From positions 124,001 to 188,000 of the forward strand of contig NZ_UAUI01000026.1 of NCBI RefSeq assembly GCF_900455735.1: a DNA stretch of 64,000 nucleotides. The letters run 5' to 3'. The position numbers and the translations under genes are program-made. The notes beneath the pieces were generated by a model. That model made no database searches. It saw only the letters and a program-made list of their open reading frames with translations, and was not told where the DNA came from. This document shows, piece by piece, positions 45,984-56,341 of the stretch. The stretch is from Rhodococcus wratislaviensis. Lineage in GTDB: Bacteria; Actinomycetota; Actinomycetes; Mycobacteriales; Mycobacteriaceae. Every line of letters starts with the position of its first letter. The first letter of the stretch is position 1.

Positions 45984-46513
45984 TTCGAACCACCCTCGGG
46001 GAGATCGGTGAGCTCGGTCCGGGTACGGCGCAGCGTGCCGTGGTCGGTGACCTCGTAATAGGACATGGCCGACAGCGGCGGCGAGTAGGCGTGCACGCTC
46101 AGCGTCGGCGTCACCACCTCCGCTCCGGGTGCGTCCGGCGCCCGCACCACGTCATGGACCCAGCCGAGCGGGAACGACGCCTGATCGCCGGCGTCGAGAG
46201 TGCGGTGGCGCAGTCGGTCACCCGCCCAACGGAACTCGGACAGCGCGCCACTGAGAACGGTGAGCGCGCCGAAAGATCCTGCGTGGTCGTGCAATTCGGT
46301 GTTCCGGTCGGGAACCCAGCTGATCAGCCAGACGTCGACGTCGTCGTCCGAGTAGAGCCGGGTCGACCAGCGCTCGTCGGTGGGCCAGCTCTGCGGGAGC
46401 AGGACGTCGTGACGGCCGTCGAGGACCTCGGAAGCACCCTGATCGGTGATGCGCAGCAGGTCAGCCGGGCGAAGACGGGTGGGTACAGATGCAGAAGAAT
46501 ACGTTGCGAGCAC
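45980..46513 (-). CDS. Cysteine dioxygenase family protein
   Basis: Oxidises cysteine to cysteine sulfinate with a mononuclear iron. 177-residue cupin with His75 and His77 in HDHAGSFGALTVLSG and a later GWVHDV supplying the third His. The GTG at 46513 has GGGAG 8 bases upstream; longer in-frame GTG starts reach back into the leader. Coupled to the rhodanese gene. Preceded by a 13-codon cysteine-rich open frame that may sense cysteine supply. Confidence 0.85.
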   Translation of the reverse strand: MLATYSSASVPTRLRPADLLRITDQGASEVLDGRHDVLLPQSWPTDERWSTRLYSDDDVDVWLISWVPDRNTELHDHAGSFGALTVLSGALSEFRWAGDRLRHRTLDAGDQASFPLGWVHDVVRAPDAPGAEVVTPTLSVHAYSPPLSAMSYYEVTDHGTLRRTRTELTDLPEGGSK

Positions 46514-46553
46514 GAGAGAGACTCCCAGAAGTGTGAATTGGTCAAGGCAGCGT

Positions 46554-46595
46554 TCAGCCTCGACAACACTCCTGAGCACTCGTGCAGAGATTCAC
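46554..46595 (-). CDS. Short cysteine-rich leader peptide upstream of cysteine dioxygenase
   Basis: GTG start, then NLCTSAQECCRG and TGA: 13 residues with three Cys, two adjacent. It ends 40 bases before the dioxygenase start. A weak -10-like CAGAAT (46608-46603) sits 7 bases before the GTG, as expected for a leaderless transcript. Mycobacteria use such polycysteine leaderless frames as cysteine-responsive attenuators of sulfur operons. No experimental or comparative support here, but the match of codon content to gene function is striking. Confidence 0.45.
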   Translation of the reverse strand: MNLCTSAQECCRG

Positions 46596-46635
46596 GGGGA
46601 CTATTCTGACATAACTTCCGCGAAGAGGGAACCCG

Positions 46636-47451
46636 TCACTCGAGCGGGCTGCGACGCGCACCCCGGCGAGCCTGATTCCGCTCGTAGACCAGGCGCAGCC
46701 CTTCCAGCGTGAGATCCGGTTCGTGCTCGTCGACGGTCTCCGTCTCGGGCATGATCAGCGGCGCGCGGTCACCGGTCGCGATCACCACCACGTCGGAACC
46801 GGAGAAGGCGGGCAGTTCCTTGCGCACGCGACGGACCAGCCCGTCGACGAGCCCGGCGAAACCGAACACCGCACCCGACTGCATGCATTCGACGGTGTTC
46901 TTGCCGACGACGGAGCGGGGCCGAACCAGTTCGACCTTGCGCAGCGCCGCCGACTGCGACGCGAGTGCGTCCGAGGAGATCTCGAGGCCCGGCGCGATGG
47001 CGCCGCCGAGGAACTCGCCCTTGGCGGACACCACGTCGACGCACGTGGACGTCCCGAAGTCGACCACGATGCACGGTGCGTCGTAGAGGTGATGCGCCGC
47101 AAGACTGTTCACGATCCGGTCGGCGCCCACCTCCTTGGGGTTGTCGACGAGCAGCGGAACACCGGTTCGCACCCCGGGTTCCACCAGCACGTGCGGGACG
47201 TGCCCCCAGTACCGCGTCAGCATCACGCGGATCTCCCGCAGCACCGACGGCACCGTCGACAGCGCGGACACACCGGTGATCTGATCGGTGTGCGCGCCGA
47301 GGAGCCCCCGGAAGATGAGGGCCAACTCGTCGGCCGTCATGCGCGCGTCGGTGCGCATCCGCCAGTCCTGCACCAACTTCGAGTGTTCACCGGTACCGGT
47401 GAACAGTCCGAGAACGATGTTCGTGTTCCGGACGTCGACGGTGAGGAGCAT
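46636..47451 (-). CDS. coaX: Type III pantothenate kinase
   Basis: First committed step of CoA synthesis, phosphorylating pantothenate. 271-residue ASKHA-fold kinase: VDVRNTNIVLGLF phosphate loop at the N-terminus, PKEVGADRIVN, and VVDFGTSTCVDVVS. ATG start 3 bp after the panD stop. Forms a pantothenate/CoA cluster with panC and panD. Confidence 0.96.
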   Translation of the reverse strand: MLLTVDVRNTNIVLGLFTGTGEHSKLVQDWRMRTDARMTADELALIFRGLLGAHTDQITGVSALSTVPSVLREIRVMLTRYWGHVPHVLVEPGVRTGVPLLVDNPKEVGADRIVNSLAAHHLYDAPCIVVDFGTSTCVDVVSAKGEFLGGAIAPGLEISSDALASQSAALRKVELVRPRSVVGKNTVECMQSGAVFGFAGLVDGLVRRVRKELPAFSGSDVVVIATGDRAPLIMPETETVDEHEPDLTLEGLRLVYERNQARRGARRSPLE

Positions 47452-47454
47452 GGG

Positions 47455-47901
47455 TTACACCAAACTGGATTCGCGCTCGGCGTCGAGCGTCGACAGCATG
47501 CGCGGGGTGATGAGACCGGAGCCCTCCGGGGCGTGCGCCGGGTCGGCGCCGAGCTCGATCGGCGAGTTGGCGGCGTCGACGAACACGACGCGCGGCTCGT
47601 AGTCGCGCACCTCCTGCTCGTTCATGACGCCGTAGGCGATGAGGATGACGAGGTCGCCGGGCTTGACCAGATGCGCTGCCGCACCGTTGATCCCGATGAC
47701 GCCGCTTCCCCGCTCACCGGCGATCACATAGGTTTCGAGCCGCGCGCCGTTGTCGATGTCGACGATGCACACCTGCTCACCCTCGAGGAGGTCGGCGGCG
47801 TCCATCAGATCCTGGTCGACCGTCACCGAGCCCACGTAGTGCAGGTCGGCATGTGTGACGGTGGCGCGATGGATCTTCGACTTCATCATGGTGCGAAACA
47901 T
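47455..47901 (-). CDS. panD: Aspartate 1-decarboxylase
   Basis: Makes beta-alanine for pantothenate. 148 residues with the self-cleavage site Gly24-Ser25 in YVGSVT that yields the pyruvoyl cofactor. N-terminus MFRTMMKSKIHRATV is standard. Between panC (19 bp upstream) and coaX (3 bp downstream). Note that beta-alanine made here would also be the likely substrate of the aminotransferase at 6671-8059. Confidence 0.97.
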   Translation of the reverse strand: MFRTMMKSKIHRATVTHADLHYVGSVTVDQDLMDAADLLEGEQVCIVDIDNGARLETYVIAGERGSGVIGINGAAAHLVKPGDLVILIAYGVMNEQEVRDYEPRVVFVDAANSPIELGADPAHAPEGSGLITPRMLSTLDAERESSLV

Positions 47902-47919
47902 GTTCCGGTCCTTACTCTT

Positions 47920-48858
47920 CTAGCGGGAAAGAAGTTCGTCTGCGTCCGACGCGCCGGACGGTGGTTCGGCATCGCGTTCGAGGAATCCGGTGCCGACGGC
48001 GACACCGACGTTGTCGATCAACCGGGTGGTCCCGAGCCTGGCTGCGACGAGCAGTCGGCCGTCGCCTCGTTCGGGGGCGGGGCCGAGATCGACGCCCCGT
48101 ACTTCGAGGTAGTCGACCTCGATCTCCGGGACGGACGCCAGCACGTCGCGGGCGGTGGCGAGGATCGCCTCGGCACCACCGGCGGCGGCGTGGGCGCCGG
48201 CGATCAGGGCCGCGGACAGTGCCGTCGCCGCGTTGCGCTGCGCCTCGTCGAGGTAGCGGTTGCGCGAGGACAGTGCCAGTCCGTCGTGCTCGCGCACCGT
48301 GGGCACGCCGAAGATCCGGACGTCGAAGTTCAGGTCGGTCACCATCTGCCGGATCAACGTCAGCTGCTGGTAGTCCTTCTCGCCGAAATACGCGACGTTC
48401 GGCGCTGCGATCTGCAGCAGCTTGGCGACGACGGTGAGCATCCCCGCGAAGTGCGTCGGCCGGGACGCGCCCTCCAGCTCGGCGCCGAGCGGTCCGGGAT
48501 GGATCGTCGTCCGCGGTCCTGCCGGGTACATGGTGGCTGCGGTGGGCACGAACGCCAGCTCGACCCCGGCCTCGCGCAGCAGTTCGAGATCGGCGTCGAG
48601 GGTGCGCGGGTAGGCGTCGAGGTCTTCGCCGGCCCCGAACTGCAACGGGTTGACGAAGATCGAGACGATCACGACCGCGCCGGTGAGCTTGGCCTGCCGC
48701 ACCAGCTCGAGGTGACCCGTGTGGAGAGCTCCCATCGTCGGCACGAGTGCGACCTGGCGGCCGACGCCGCGAAGCGCCTTCGAGACCCGGGTCAGCACGT
48801 TCGGGTCGTGGTGCACGGTCAGTTCGCCGCGCTTGTATCCGCCCTGCAGATCGCTCAC
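47920..48858 (-). CDS. panC: Pantothenate synthetase (pantoate-beta-alanine ligase)
   Basis: Joins pantoate and beta-alanine using ATP. 312 residues with VPTMGALHTGHLELV (HIGH-like), FVNPLQFG, YFGEKDYQQL and LALSSRNRYL. The GTG at 48858 is preferred: GGAGG lies 8 bases upstream. A GTG 3 codons earlier (48867) would overlap the preceding stop but sits directly on that site. Confidence 0.96.
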   Translation of the reverse strand: MSDLQGGYKRGELTVHHDPNVLTRVSKALRGVGRQVALVPTMGALHTGHLELVRQAKLTGAVVIVSIFVNPLQFGAGEDLDAYPRTLDADLELLREAGVELAFVPTAATMYPAGPRTTIHPGPLGAELEGASRPTHFAGMLTVVAKLLQIAAPNVAYFGEKDYQQLTLIRQMVTDLNFDVRIFGVPTVREHDGLALSSRNRYLDEAQRNAATALSAALIAGAHAAAGGAEAILATARDVLASVPEIEVDYLEVRGVDLGPAPERGDGRLLVAARLGTTRLIDNVGVAVGTGFLERDAEPPSGASDADELLSR

Positions 48859-48863
48859 GGAAC

Positions 48864-49790
48864 TCACCTCCGGTCTTCCAGGATTTCCAGCAGTTCAGGT
48901 GTCGCGCCGGCGCGTTGCGCCGATCGCAGAGAGAGGGCGCGGTAGCCGGCCGCGATCCGAGGATCTACCTCTTCGAGTACCCGCAGATGCGTCGCCACCG
49001 CTTCCGAGTCCCCCCGCGCGACCGGCCCGGTCAGTGCCGACGGCCCGCGGCGCAGAGCGTTGTCGAGGGCCGCGGACAGCAGCGGCTGGAGAACGCGTTC
49101 GGCCAGGCCGTTCGGATCGTCGCCGATCAGCTCCTGGCCGAGCAGTTCCTGGCCCTCGAGGGCGACGCGCAGCGCGGCAACGGCGTCGACGACGAGCGTG
49201 ACCAGGTGGTTGCTGCCGTGAGCGAGTGCGGCGTGGTAGAGCGGCCGCATGTCCTCACGGACCCGGACAGGCTCGCCACCGATCTCGAGGACCAGCGACT
49301 GTGCGATCGCGTAACCGATGTCGTCGGCCGCGGTGATGCCGAAACAGGCGGACGCGAGACGGACGGTGTCCTCGTCGTGCCCGGTGAACGTCATCGCGGG
49401 GTGAATCGCGAGCGGAACGACTCCCTGCTCGGTGAGGGGGTCGAGGATCCCGATGCCGTTCGCGCCGGACGTGTGGGCCACGATCGCGCGGCTCGGCACC
49501 GCACGGGTGGAGGCCAGCCCCGCGATCAATGACGGCAGTTCGGCGTCGGGGACGGCGAGAATGAGCAGTTCGGAGCGGGCCGCGACCTCTGCCACCGGCA
49601 GAATCTCGGTCTCGGGAAGCCGGGTGCGTGCCCGGTGACGTGACGCGTCGGAGACCGCCGAGCAGGCGACGACGACGTGACCTGCCCGCTCCAACGCGGC
49701 ACCGATTGCTGTACCGACCCGGCCGGCGGAGACGATTCCTACCGTCAACCTCGCAGGCGCAGGGCCATTAGTGATCCCGAAAGAGGTCAC
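48864..49790 (-). CDS. Rossmann-fold plus DUF2520 protein (Rv3603c type)
   Basis: 308 residues: an NAD(P)-binding Rossmann domain (15-130; VGIVSAGRVGTAIG) and a helical DUF2520 domain (140-290; HPAMTF, ALAHGSNHLV). Resembles ketopantoate-reductase or pyrroline-carboxylate-reductase folds. It sits directly upstream of panC as in mycobacteria, so a role in pantothenate synthesis (for example pantoate formation) is possible but unproven. GTG start. Confidence 0.88.
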   Translation of the reverse strand: MTSFGITNGPAPARLTVGIVSAGRVGTAIGAALERAGHVVVACSAVSDASRHRARTRLPETEILPVAEVAARSELLILAVPDAELPSLIAGLASTRAVPSRAIVAHTSGANGIGILDPLTEQGVVPLAIHPAMTFTGHDEDTVRLASACFGITAADDIGYAIAQSLVLEIGGEPVRVREDMRPLYHAALAHGSNHLVTLVVDAVAALRVALEGQELLGQELIGDDPNGLAERVLQPLLSAALDNALRRGPSALTGPVARGDSEAVATHLRVLEEVDPRIAAGYRALSLRSAQRAGATPELLEILEDRR

Positions 49791-49937
49791 CTTCGTCCTC
49801 TCGTTCGTTCCAGTCCCGCTCGGCGGGTACCAGACGTTCTCGAGTGAGGATAGCCCGGCTCGAACTCACCCCGCCATGCGCCGGCGGAGTGATATATGCC
49901 TCACACGATGCGGGTTGATCCTCGGGCGCGTCCGGCC

Positions 49938-50906
49938 TTATTCGGCCCGGCGACGCCTGCCTCCGGCGCTCTGGGCGGTCCCGGACGCCGACTGCATGTT
50001 GGCCATGATCTCGGCGACGGACAGCCCGTTCGAGTGCGCACCCGACGGTTCGTCGTCCTCGGGCGCCCGCCGGCGGCCCCGCCGCGCTTCGGGCTCTGCC
50101 TCTTCCTCGGAGTCGGAGTCGGGCTCGGGCTCGGGTTCCGCGACAGGTTCGGGCTCGACCTCCGCGACCGGCTCCGGCTCGGGCGCCGGCCGGGTCTCGG
50201 CAACCGGCTCGGGTTCCGGTTCCGGTTCCGGTTCGACCTCGATCTCGGGTTCGGTATGTCCGGCGTAGGCGGGTTCCACGATGGACGTCTCCGCGGTGAC
50301 CGGATCGTCGTCCGGATTCGCGAAATGGTGAGACGACTGGGCGGAACCACTCTGATGCCCGGCACCGGCGGCATGCCCCGCACCCGGGATGTACAGGCCC
50401 GACGCCGCAGGCTGGTAGCTGCTGTACGAGCCGCCTGCGAGTTCCTGCACCCGAGTCGAATCCGCCCGCAGCGCGATCCGCTCGGTCGGCATCGCGCCGT
50501 CGAACAGGGCCTCCAGATTCTTGCGGAGCGACGAGAGTTCGGCCCGCAGCGCGGCGAGTTCCTCGGCGTCGGCGCGCACCTCGCTGCGCACCCGCTTCTC
50601 GACGGTGAGCTCGTATTCGCGCCGTGCCGAGATCTCCCGCTCGAGCTGCAACTCGTAGACGGTCTGCAGGTCGTTGACCTTCGCCTTGTCGAGCGCCGAC
50701 TCGCGCCGGTACTTCGTCATGGCGATGGCGCCGACCGTGGCAGCCCACAGCGCGGCCACCAGGCCCACCCGCAGGAGTTGGACACTGTCGCTGAAGATCA
50801 GGAAGAGGGACGCGATCACCGCGAGTGCGAGTAACCCCGCAACGATCATCTGGCTCGCGCTGCGCCTGTTGCGGCGCGCAGACTTGAGGCGACCAGGATT
50901 CGTCAT
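49938..50906 (-). CDS. DUF6779 membrane protein with acidic Pro-Glu repeats
   Basis: 322 residues. A basic N-terminus is followed by two transmembrane helices (about 20-60), a coiled-coil region (70-145), then a low-complexity tail with PEPEPEPE runs (about 225-275) and a basic end. ATG at 50906. Homologue of Rv3604c by position and layout. The tail is encoded by GGTTCC/GGCTCG-type codon repeats on the plus strand. Function unknown; structural or cell-division related roles are guesses. Confidence 0.78.
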   Translation of the reverse strand: MTNPGRLKSARRNRRSASQMIVAGLLALAVIASLFLIFSDSVQLLRVGLVAALWAATVGAIAMTKYRRESALDKAKVNDLQTVYELQLEREISARREYELTVEKRVRSEVRADAEELAALRAELSSLRKNLEALFDGAMPTERIALRADSTRVQELAGGSYSSYQPAASGLYIPGAGHAAGAGHQSGSAQSSHHFANPDDDPVTAETSIVEPAYAGHTEPEIEVEPEPEPEPEPVAETRPAPEPEPVAEVEPEPVAEPEPEPDSDSEEEAEPEARRGRRRAPEDDEPSGAHSNGLSVAEIMANMQSASGTAQSAGGRRRRAE

Positions 50907-50975
50907 GGTGCCAGGGTACTTGGCCGCGAAGGGTGCACCGCGCATTCGTTCGGACCTGCGGCGATCCTTGGTGCC

Positions 50976-51467
50976 CTAATGCGCCGGCTCGTCCGACGGG
51001 TCGTCGGGGGTGCGGCAGCAATGTTCCAGCCACAGTGCCGCGCCGACGAGCGCAAGCGCGGCGACGAGACCCACCCACGCGCCGGGAGTGTCCGAGACCG
51101 CGGCCCGGAGCACCGAACGCTGCGGAAGCAGGTACAGCAGGAACCCGCCCCATACCCCGGCCGTCGCGGCACCGACGAGCGCGGATGCCTTGGCCAGCGC
51201 CGCCACCCGGGCGGCGGTGATCGGGTGCAGCTGACGCGGTCCGTCGCCCAGTTGATGGTTGCTGATCCGGGACCGCACCATGAACGCGAGCACGACCTCG
51301 ATCAGCGCGACCGGATACAGCGACGCCCCGGCGTACACGGGAATCGGCGGAAACGATCCGTAGAACACGCGGACCAGAATCCAGGTGGCGGCGACGGCGA
51401 GCGCGGCCAGGAACAGCAGATCCCAGATGCGCGTGGGTTTCATCGTGCCCGTCGGTTCCGGCTTCAT
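50976..51467 (-). CDS. DUF3180 membrane protein
   Basis: 163 residues with four transmembrane helices (about 15-32, 40-62, 85-108, 120-142). Homologue of Rv3605c, always next to folK in this group. The ATG at 51467 overlaps the folK stop by ATGA; a later ATG (51443) is less likely. Function unknown. Confidence 0.88.
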   Translation of the reverse strand: MKPEPTGTMKPTRIWDLLFLAALAVAATWILVRVFYGSFPPIPVYAGASLYPVALIEVVLAFMVRSRISNHQLGDGPRQLHPITAARVAALAKASALVGAATAGVWGGFLLYLLPQRSVLRAAVSDTPGAWVGLVAALALVGAALWLEHCCRTPDDPSDEPAH

Positions 51468-51976
51468 CGCGACCGCCGGTCCAGGACGAGCCGCGTCCGG
51501 TGCACACCGGCCCGTTCCTCGTCGTCCAGCAGCGGCAGCAGCGCGTCCACCCGGGTCGTCGTCCCGTCGACCGGCAACACCGCCTCGGGTTCGACGTCCA
51601 GCCACGGAATCAGCACGAAGGCACGCTCGTGCGCTCTCGGGTGCGGCAACGTCAATTCCGGGTCGTCGCTGCGGATGTCGTCGCACGTGACGACGTCGAC
51701 GTCGAGCGTGCGCGGACCCCACCGTTCGATCCGCACCCGGTCGGCGGCGGCCTCGAGTTCCTGCCCGCGCCGCAGCCAGCCGTAGCCGTCGAGTGCGGGA
51801 TCGTCGACGACGAGGACCGCGTTGAGGAAGTCCTGCTGCTCGACACCGCCCCACGGCGCCGTCGAATACACCGGCGAGACCGCGACGACCGCGTCACCGA
51901 GACCGTCCAGAACGGACTGCAGATGGGCAAGGCTGTCGCCGACGTTCGATCCGATCGACAACACCGCGCGACTCAT
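51464..51976 (-). CDS. folK: 2-amino-4-hydroxy-6-hydroxymethyldihydropteridine pyrophosphokinase
   Basis: Transfers pyrophosphate from ATP to the pterin in folate synthesis. 170 residues with LSIGSNVGD at the start and the signature RWGPRTLDVDVV. Overlaps folB upstream and the DUF3180 gene downstream by 4 bases each. Confidence 0.97.
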   Translation of the reverse strand: MSRAVLSIGSNVGDSLAHLQSVLDGLGDAVVAVSPVYSTAPWGGVEQQDFLNAVLVVDDPALDGYGWLRRGQELEAAADRVRIERWGPRTLDVDVVTCDDIRSDDPELTLPHPRAHERAFVLIPWLDVEPEAVLPVDGTTTRVDALLPLLDDEERAGVHRTRLVLDRRSR

Positions 51977-52335
51977 GGCCGCGACCTGTGCGCGACCACC
52001 GCGACGTCCGCGAACGTCAGCGGGATCGGCGCGGACGGCTTGTGCAACACCACCTCGGTGCTCCGGACGCGAGGATCGGTCATCACCCCGTCCGCGATCT
52101 CCGCGGCGACGGTCTCGATGAGGTCCCGTGAGGGTCCCGCCACGATCGCGGCCGCGCGCTCGGCCAGTCCGCCGTAGTCCAGGGTGTCGTCGAGGTCGTC
52201 CGATGCGGCGGCCGGGGCGAGGTCCATCCACACGGTGATGTCGACGTAGAAGTCCTGACCGTCCCGCTTCTCGTGCTCGAAGACGCCGTGATTGCCACGA
52301 ACCTTCAACCCGCGCAACTCGATTCGATCACTCAC
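51973..52335 (-). CDS. folB: Dihydroneopterin aldolase
   Basis: Cleaves dihydroneopterin to the hydroxymethyl pterin and glycolaldehyde. 120 residues with GNHGVFEHEKRDGQDF and LHKPSAPIPLTFADV motifs. GTG at 52335 overlaps the folP end by 8 bases. Confidence 0.97.
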   Translation of the reverse strand: MSDRIELRGLKVRGNHGVFEHEKRDGQDFYVDITVWMDLAPAAASDDLDDTLDYGGLAERAAAIVAGPSRDLIETVAAEIADGVMTDPRVRSTEVVLHKPSAPIPLTFADVAVVAHRSRP

Positions 52336-53185
52336 GTCCGGCTGCACCCTTTGCCCAGGCCTCGGCGACCGCAATCGCGTCGAGGGAACCCTGCGCATCG
52401 TGCACACGCACTCCCCACGCTCCGTGGGTCGCGGCGAGCGCCGAGACGACGGCGGTCGCGATCTCCCGTCCGGCGGGCGGGCGCGGCTCCCCGTCCGAAT
52501 CCGCCAGCAGCGAACCCAGGAACCGCTTGCGGGACGCGCCGATCAGGACGGGGAATCCCAGCTCGTTGAACTCGGGCAGCGCCTTCAGCAACGCCCAGTT
52601 GTGGTCGGCATTCTTCGCGAAACCGAGACCCGGATCCAGCACCAGCGAACCCGGATCCACCCCTGCCTTCACGGCCAGGTCGACCTGGACCATCAGTTCG
52701 TCCCGGACCTCACGGACCACGTCTTCGTAATGGTCGGCGGTGCCGCGGTGCACATAGTCGGCGGCCGAACGCCAGTGCATCAGGATCCACGGAACTCCGG
52801 CGTCCGCGACGACCGAGGCCATCGCCGCATCCGCGCGGCCACCGGCGACGTCGTTGATGATCGACGCACCCGCCTCGATCGCGGCCTGCGCGACGGACGC
52901 CCGCATCGTGTCGACGCTGACGCAGATGCCCTCGCTCACCAGGTCCGCGATCACGGGTGCGACGCGACCGGCTTCGACGTCGGGATCGACCCGCGCCGCG
53001 CCCGGCCGGGTGGACTCGCCGCCGACGTCGACGATGTCGACGCCGAGACGCTTCAGTTCCAGACCGCGCGCGAGCGCCGCGTCACGGTCCAGGAAACGTC
53101 CGCCGTCGGAGAAGGAATCGGTGGTGACGTTCAGGACGCCCATCACCACGGTTCGGCCTGGCGAGGGCAACTCGATCACGGTCAC
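52328..53185 (-). CDS. folP: Dihydropteroate synthase
   Basis: Condenses pterin pyrophosphate with p-aminobenzoate; the sulfonamide target. 285-residue TIM barrel with MGVLNVTTDSFSDGG, the GGESTRPGA loop, INDVAGG and KRFLG. GTG at 53185 overlaps the folE stop (GTGA), so the operon runs folE-folP-folB-folK. Confidence 0.97.
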   Translation of the reverse strand: MTVIELPSPGRTVVMGVLNVTTDSFSDGGRFLDRDAALARGLELKRLGVDIVDVGGESTRPGAARVDPDVEAGRVAPVIADLVSEGICVSVDTMRASVAQAAIEAGASIINDVAGGRADAAMASVVADAGVPWILMHWRSAADYVHRGTADHYEDVVREVRDELMVQVDLAVKAGVDPGSLVLDPGLGFAKNADHNWALLKALPEFNELGFPVLIGASRKRFLGSLLADSDGEPRPPAGREIATAVVSALAATHGAWGVRVHDAQGSLDAIAVAEAWAKGAAGRE

Positions 53186-53799
53186 TTCCGCAGAATAAGG
53201 TCCAGAGCCTCGGAACGTGAGGCCGCGCTGGACTGGAGCAGGCCACGCACCGCGGAGGTGGTGGTACTCGCGCCAGGCTTGCGGATCCCCCGCATCGCCA
53301 TGCACAGGTGCTCGGCCTCGATGACCACGATCGCACCGCGCGGGTCGAGCTTCCGCATGACCGCGTCGGCGATCTGACTGGTCAGACGCTCCTGAACCTG
53401 CGGACGCTTGGCGTACAGGTCGACCACGCGCGCCAGCTTCGACAGCCCGGTCACCTTGCCCGTCTTACCGGGGATGTACCCGACGTGGGCGACCCCGTGG
53501 AACGACACGAGGTGGTGCTCACACGTGGAGTACAGCGGAATGTCGCGAACGAGCACCAGCTCCTGGTGCCCCTCGTCGAACGTCGTGTTCAGCACGGTGT
53601 CCGGGTCGGTGTAGAGGCCCGCGAAGACCTCGCGATACGACCGCGCCACGCGGGCGGGCGTATCCCGCAGTCCGGGACGGTCCGGATTTTCACCGATCGC
53701 GATCAGCAGTTCGCGCACCGCAGCTTCGGCACGCGGCTGATCGAACACCCGGCCTGTCTCGAGTGCCACTGGCTCACTACCGAGATGATTCACCGACAA
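53182..53799 (-). CDS. folE: GTP cyclohydrolase I
   Basis: First step of folate synthesis from GTP. 205 residues; zinc ligands Cys93 and His96 in STCEHH and a later Cys in EHLCMAMRG. The start is taken as TTG at 53799 because GGAGGAG lies 6 bases upstream; a GTG two codons later is too far from that site. It follows ftsH by 60 bp. Confidence 0.95.
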   Translation of the reverse strand: MSVNHLGSEPVALETGRVFDQPRAEAAVRELLIAIGENPDRPGLRDTPARVARSYREVFAGLYTDPDTVLNTTFDEGHQELVLVRDIPLYSTCEHHLVSFHGVAHVGYIPGKTGKVTGLSKLARVVDLYAKRPQVQERLTSQIADAVMRKLDPRGAIVVIEAEHLCMAMRGIRKPGASTTTSAVRGLLQSSAASRSEALDLILRK

Positions 53800-53859
53800 C
53801 CGAAACTCCTCCAGTACCGGGACCGATCGTCCCGAAGCAACAGCCTAGTGTCGGGCGGA

Positions 53860-56130
<2,271 letters not shown>

Positions 56131-56341
56131 ACAGGTCGGCCGATATGGCCGGTCCTTTCGAGAGTGCGGGTCTTCCGGGTGCGCCTTCCGGCTGCCAACC
56201 GGACAAACCAGGTTACCGCGAAGGCACCCCGGCGACTCCAGGTAGCAGCCAACCGCCGTTGGGAGCGGTCTCTTTTCTTTCAACGCATGCGGTGTCCCAT
56301 CGGTTCCCCCGGACTCGATCCTGGTCCGAATGTGCGGGAGT

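Noticed and set aside
46723..48945. 740-codon plus-strand open frame
   Set aside because: Antisense to coaX, panD and panC, all of which are complete and motif-positive.
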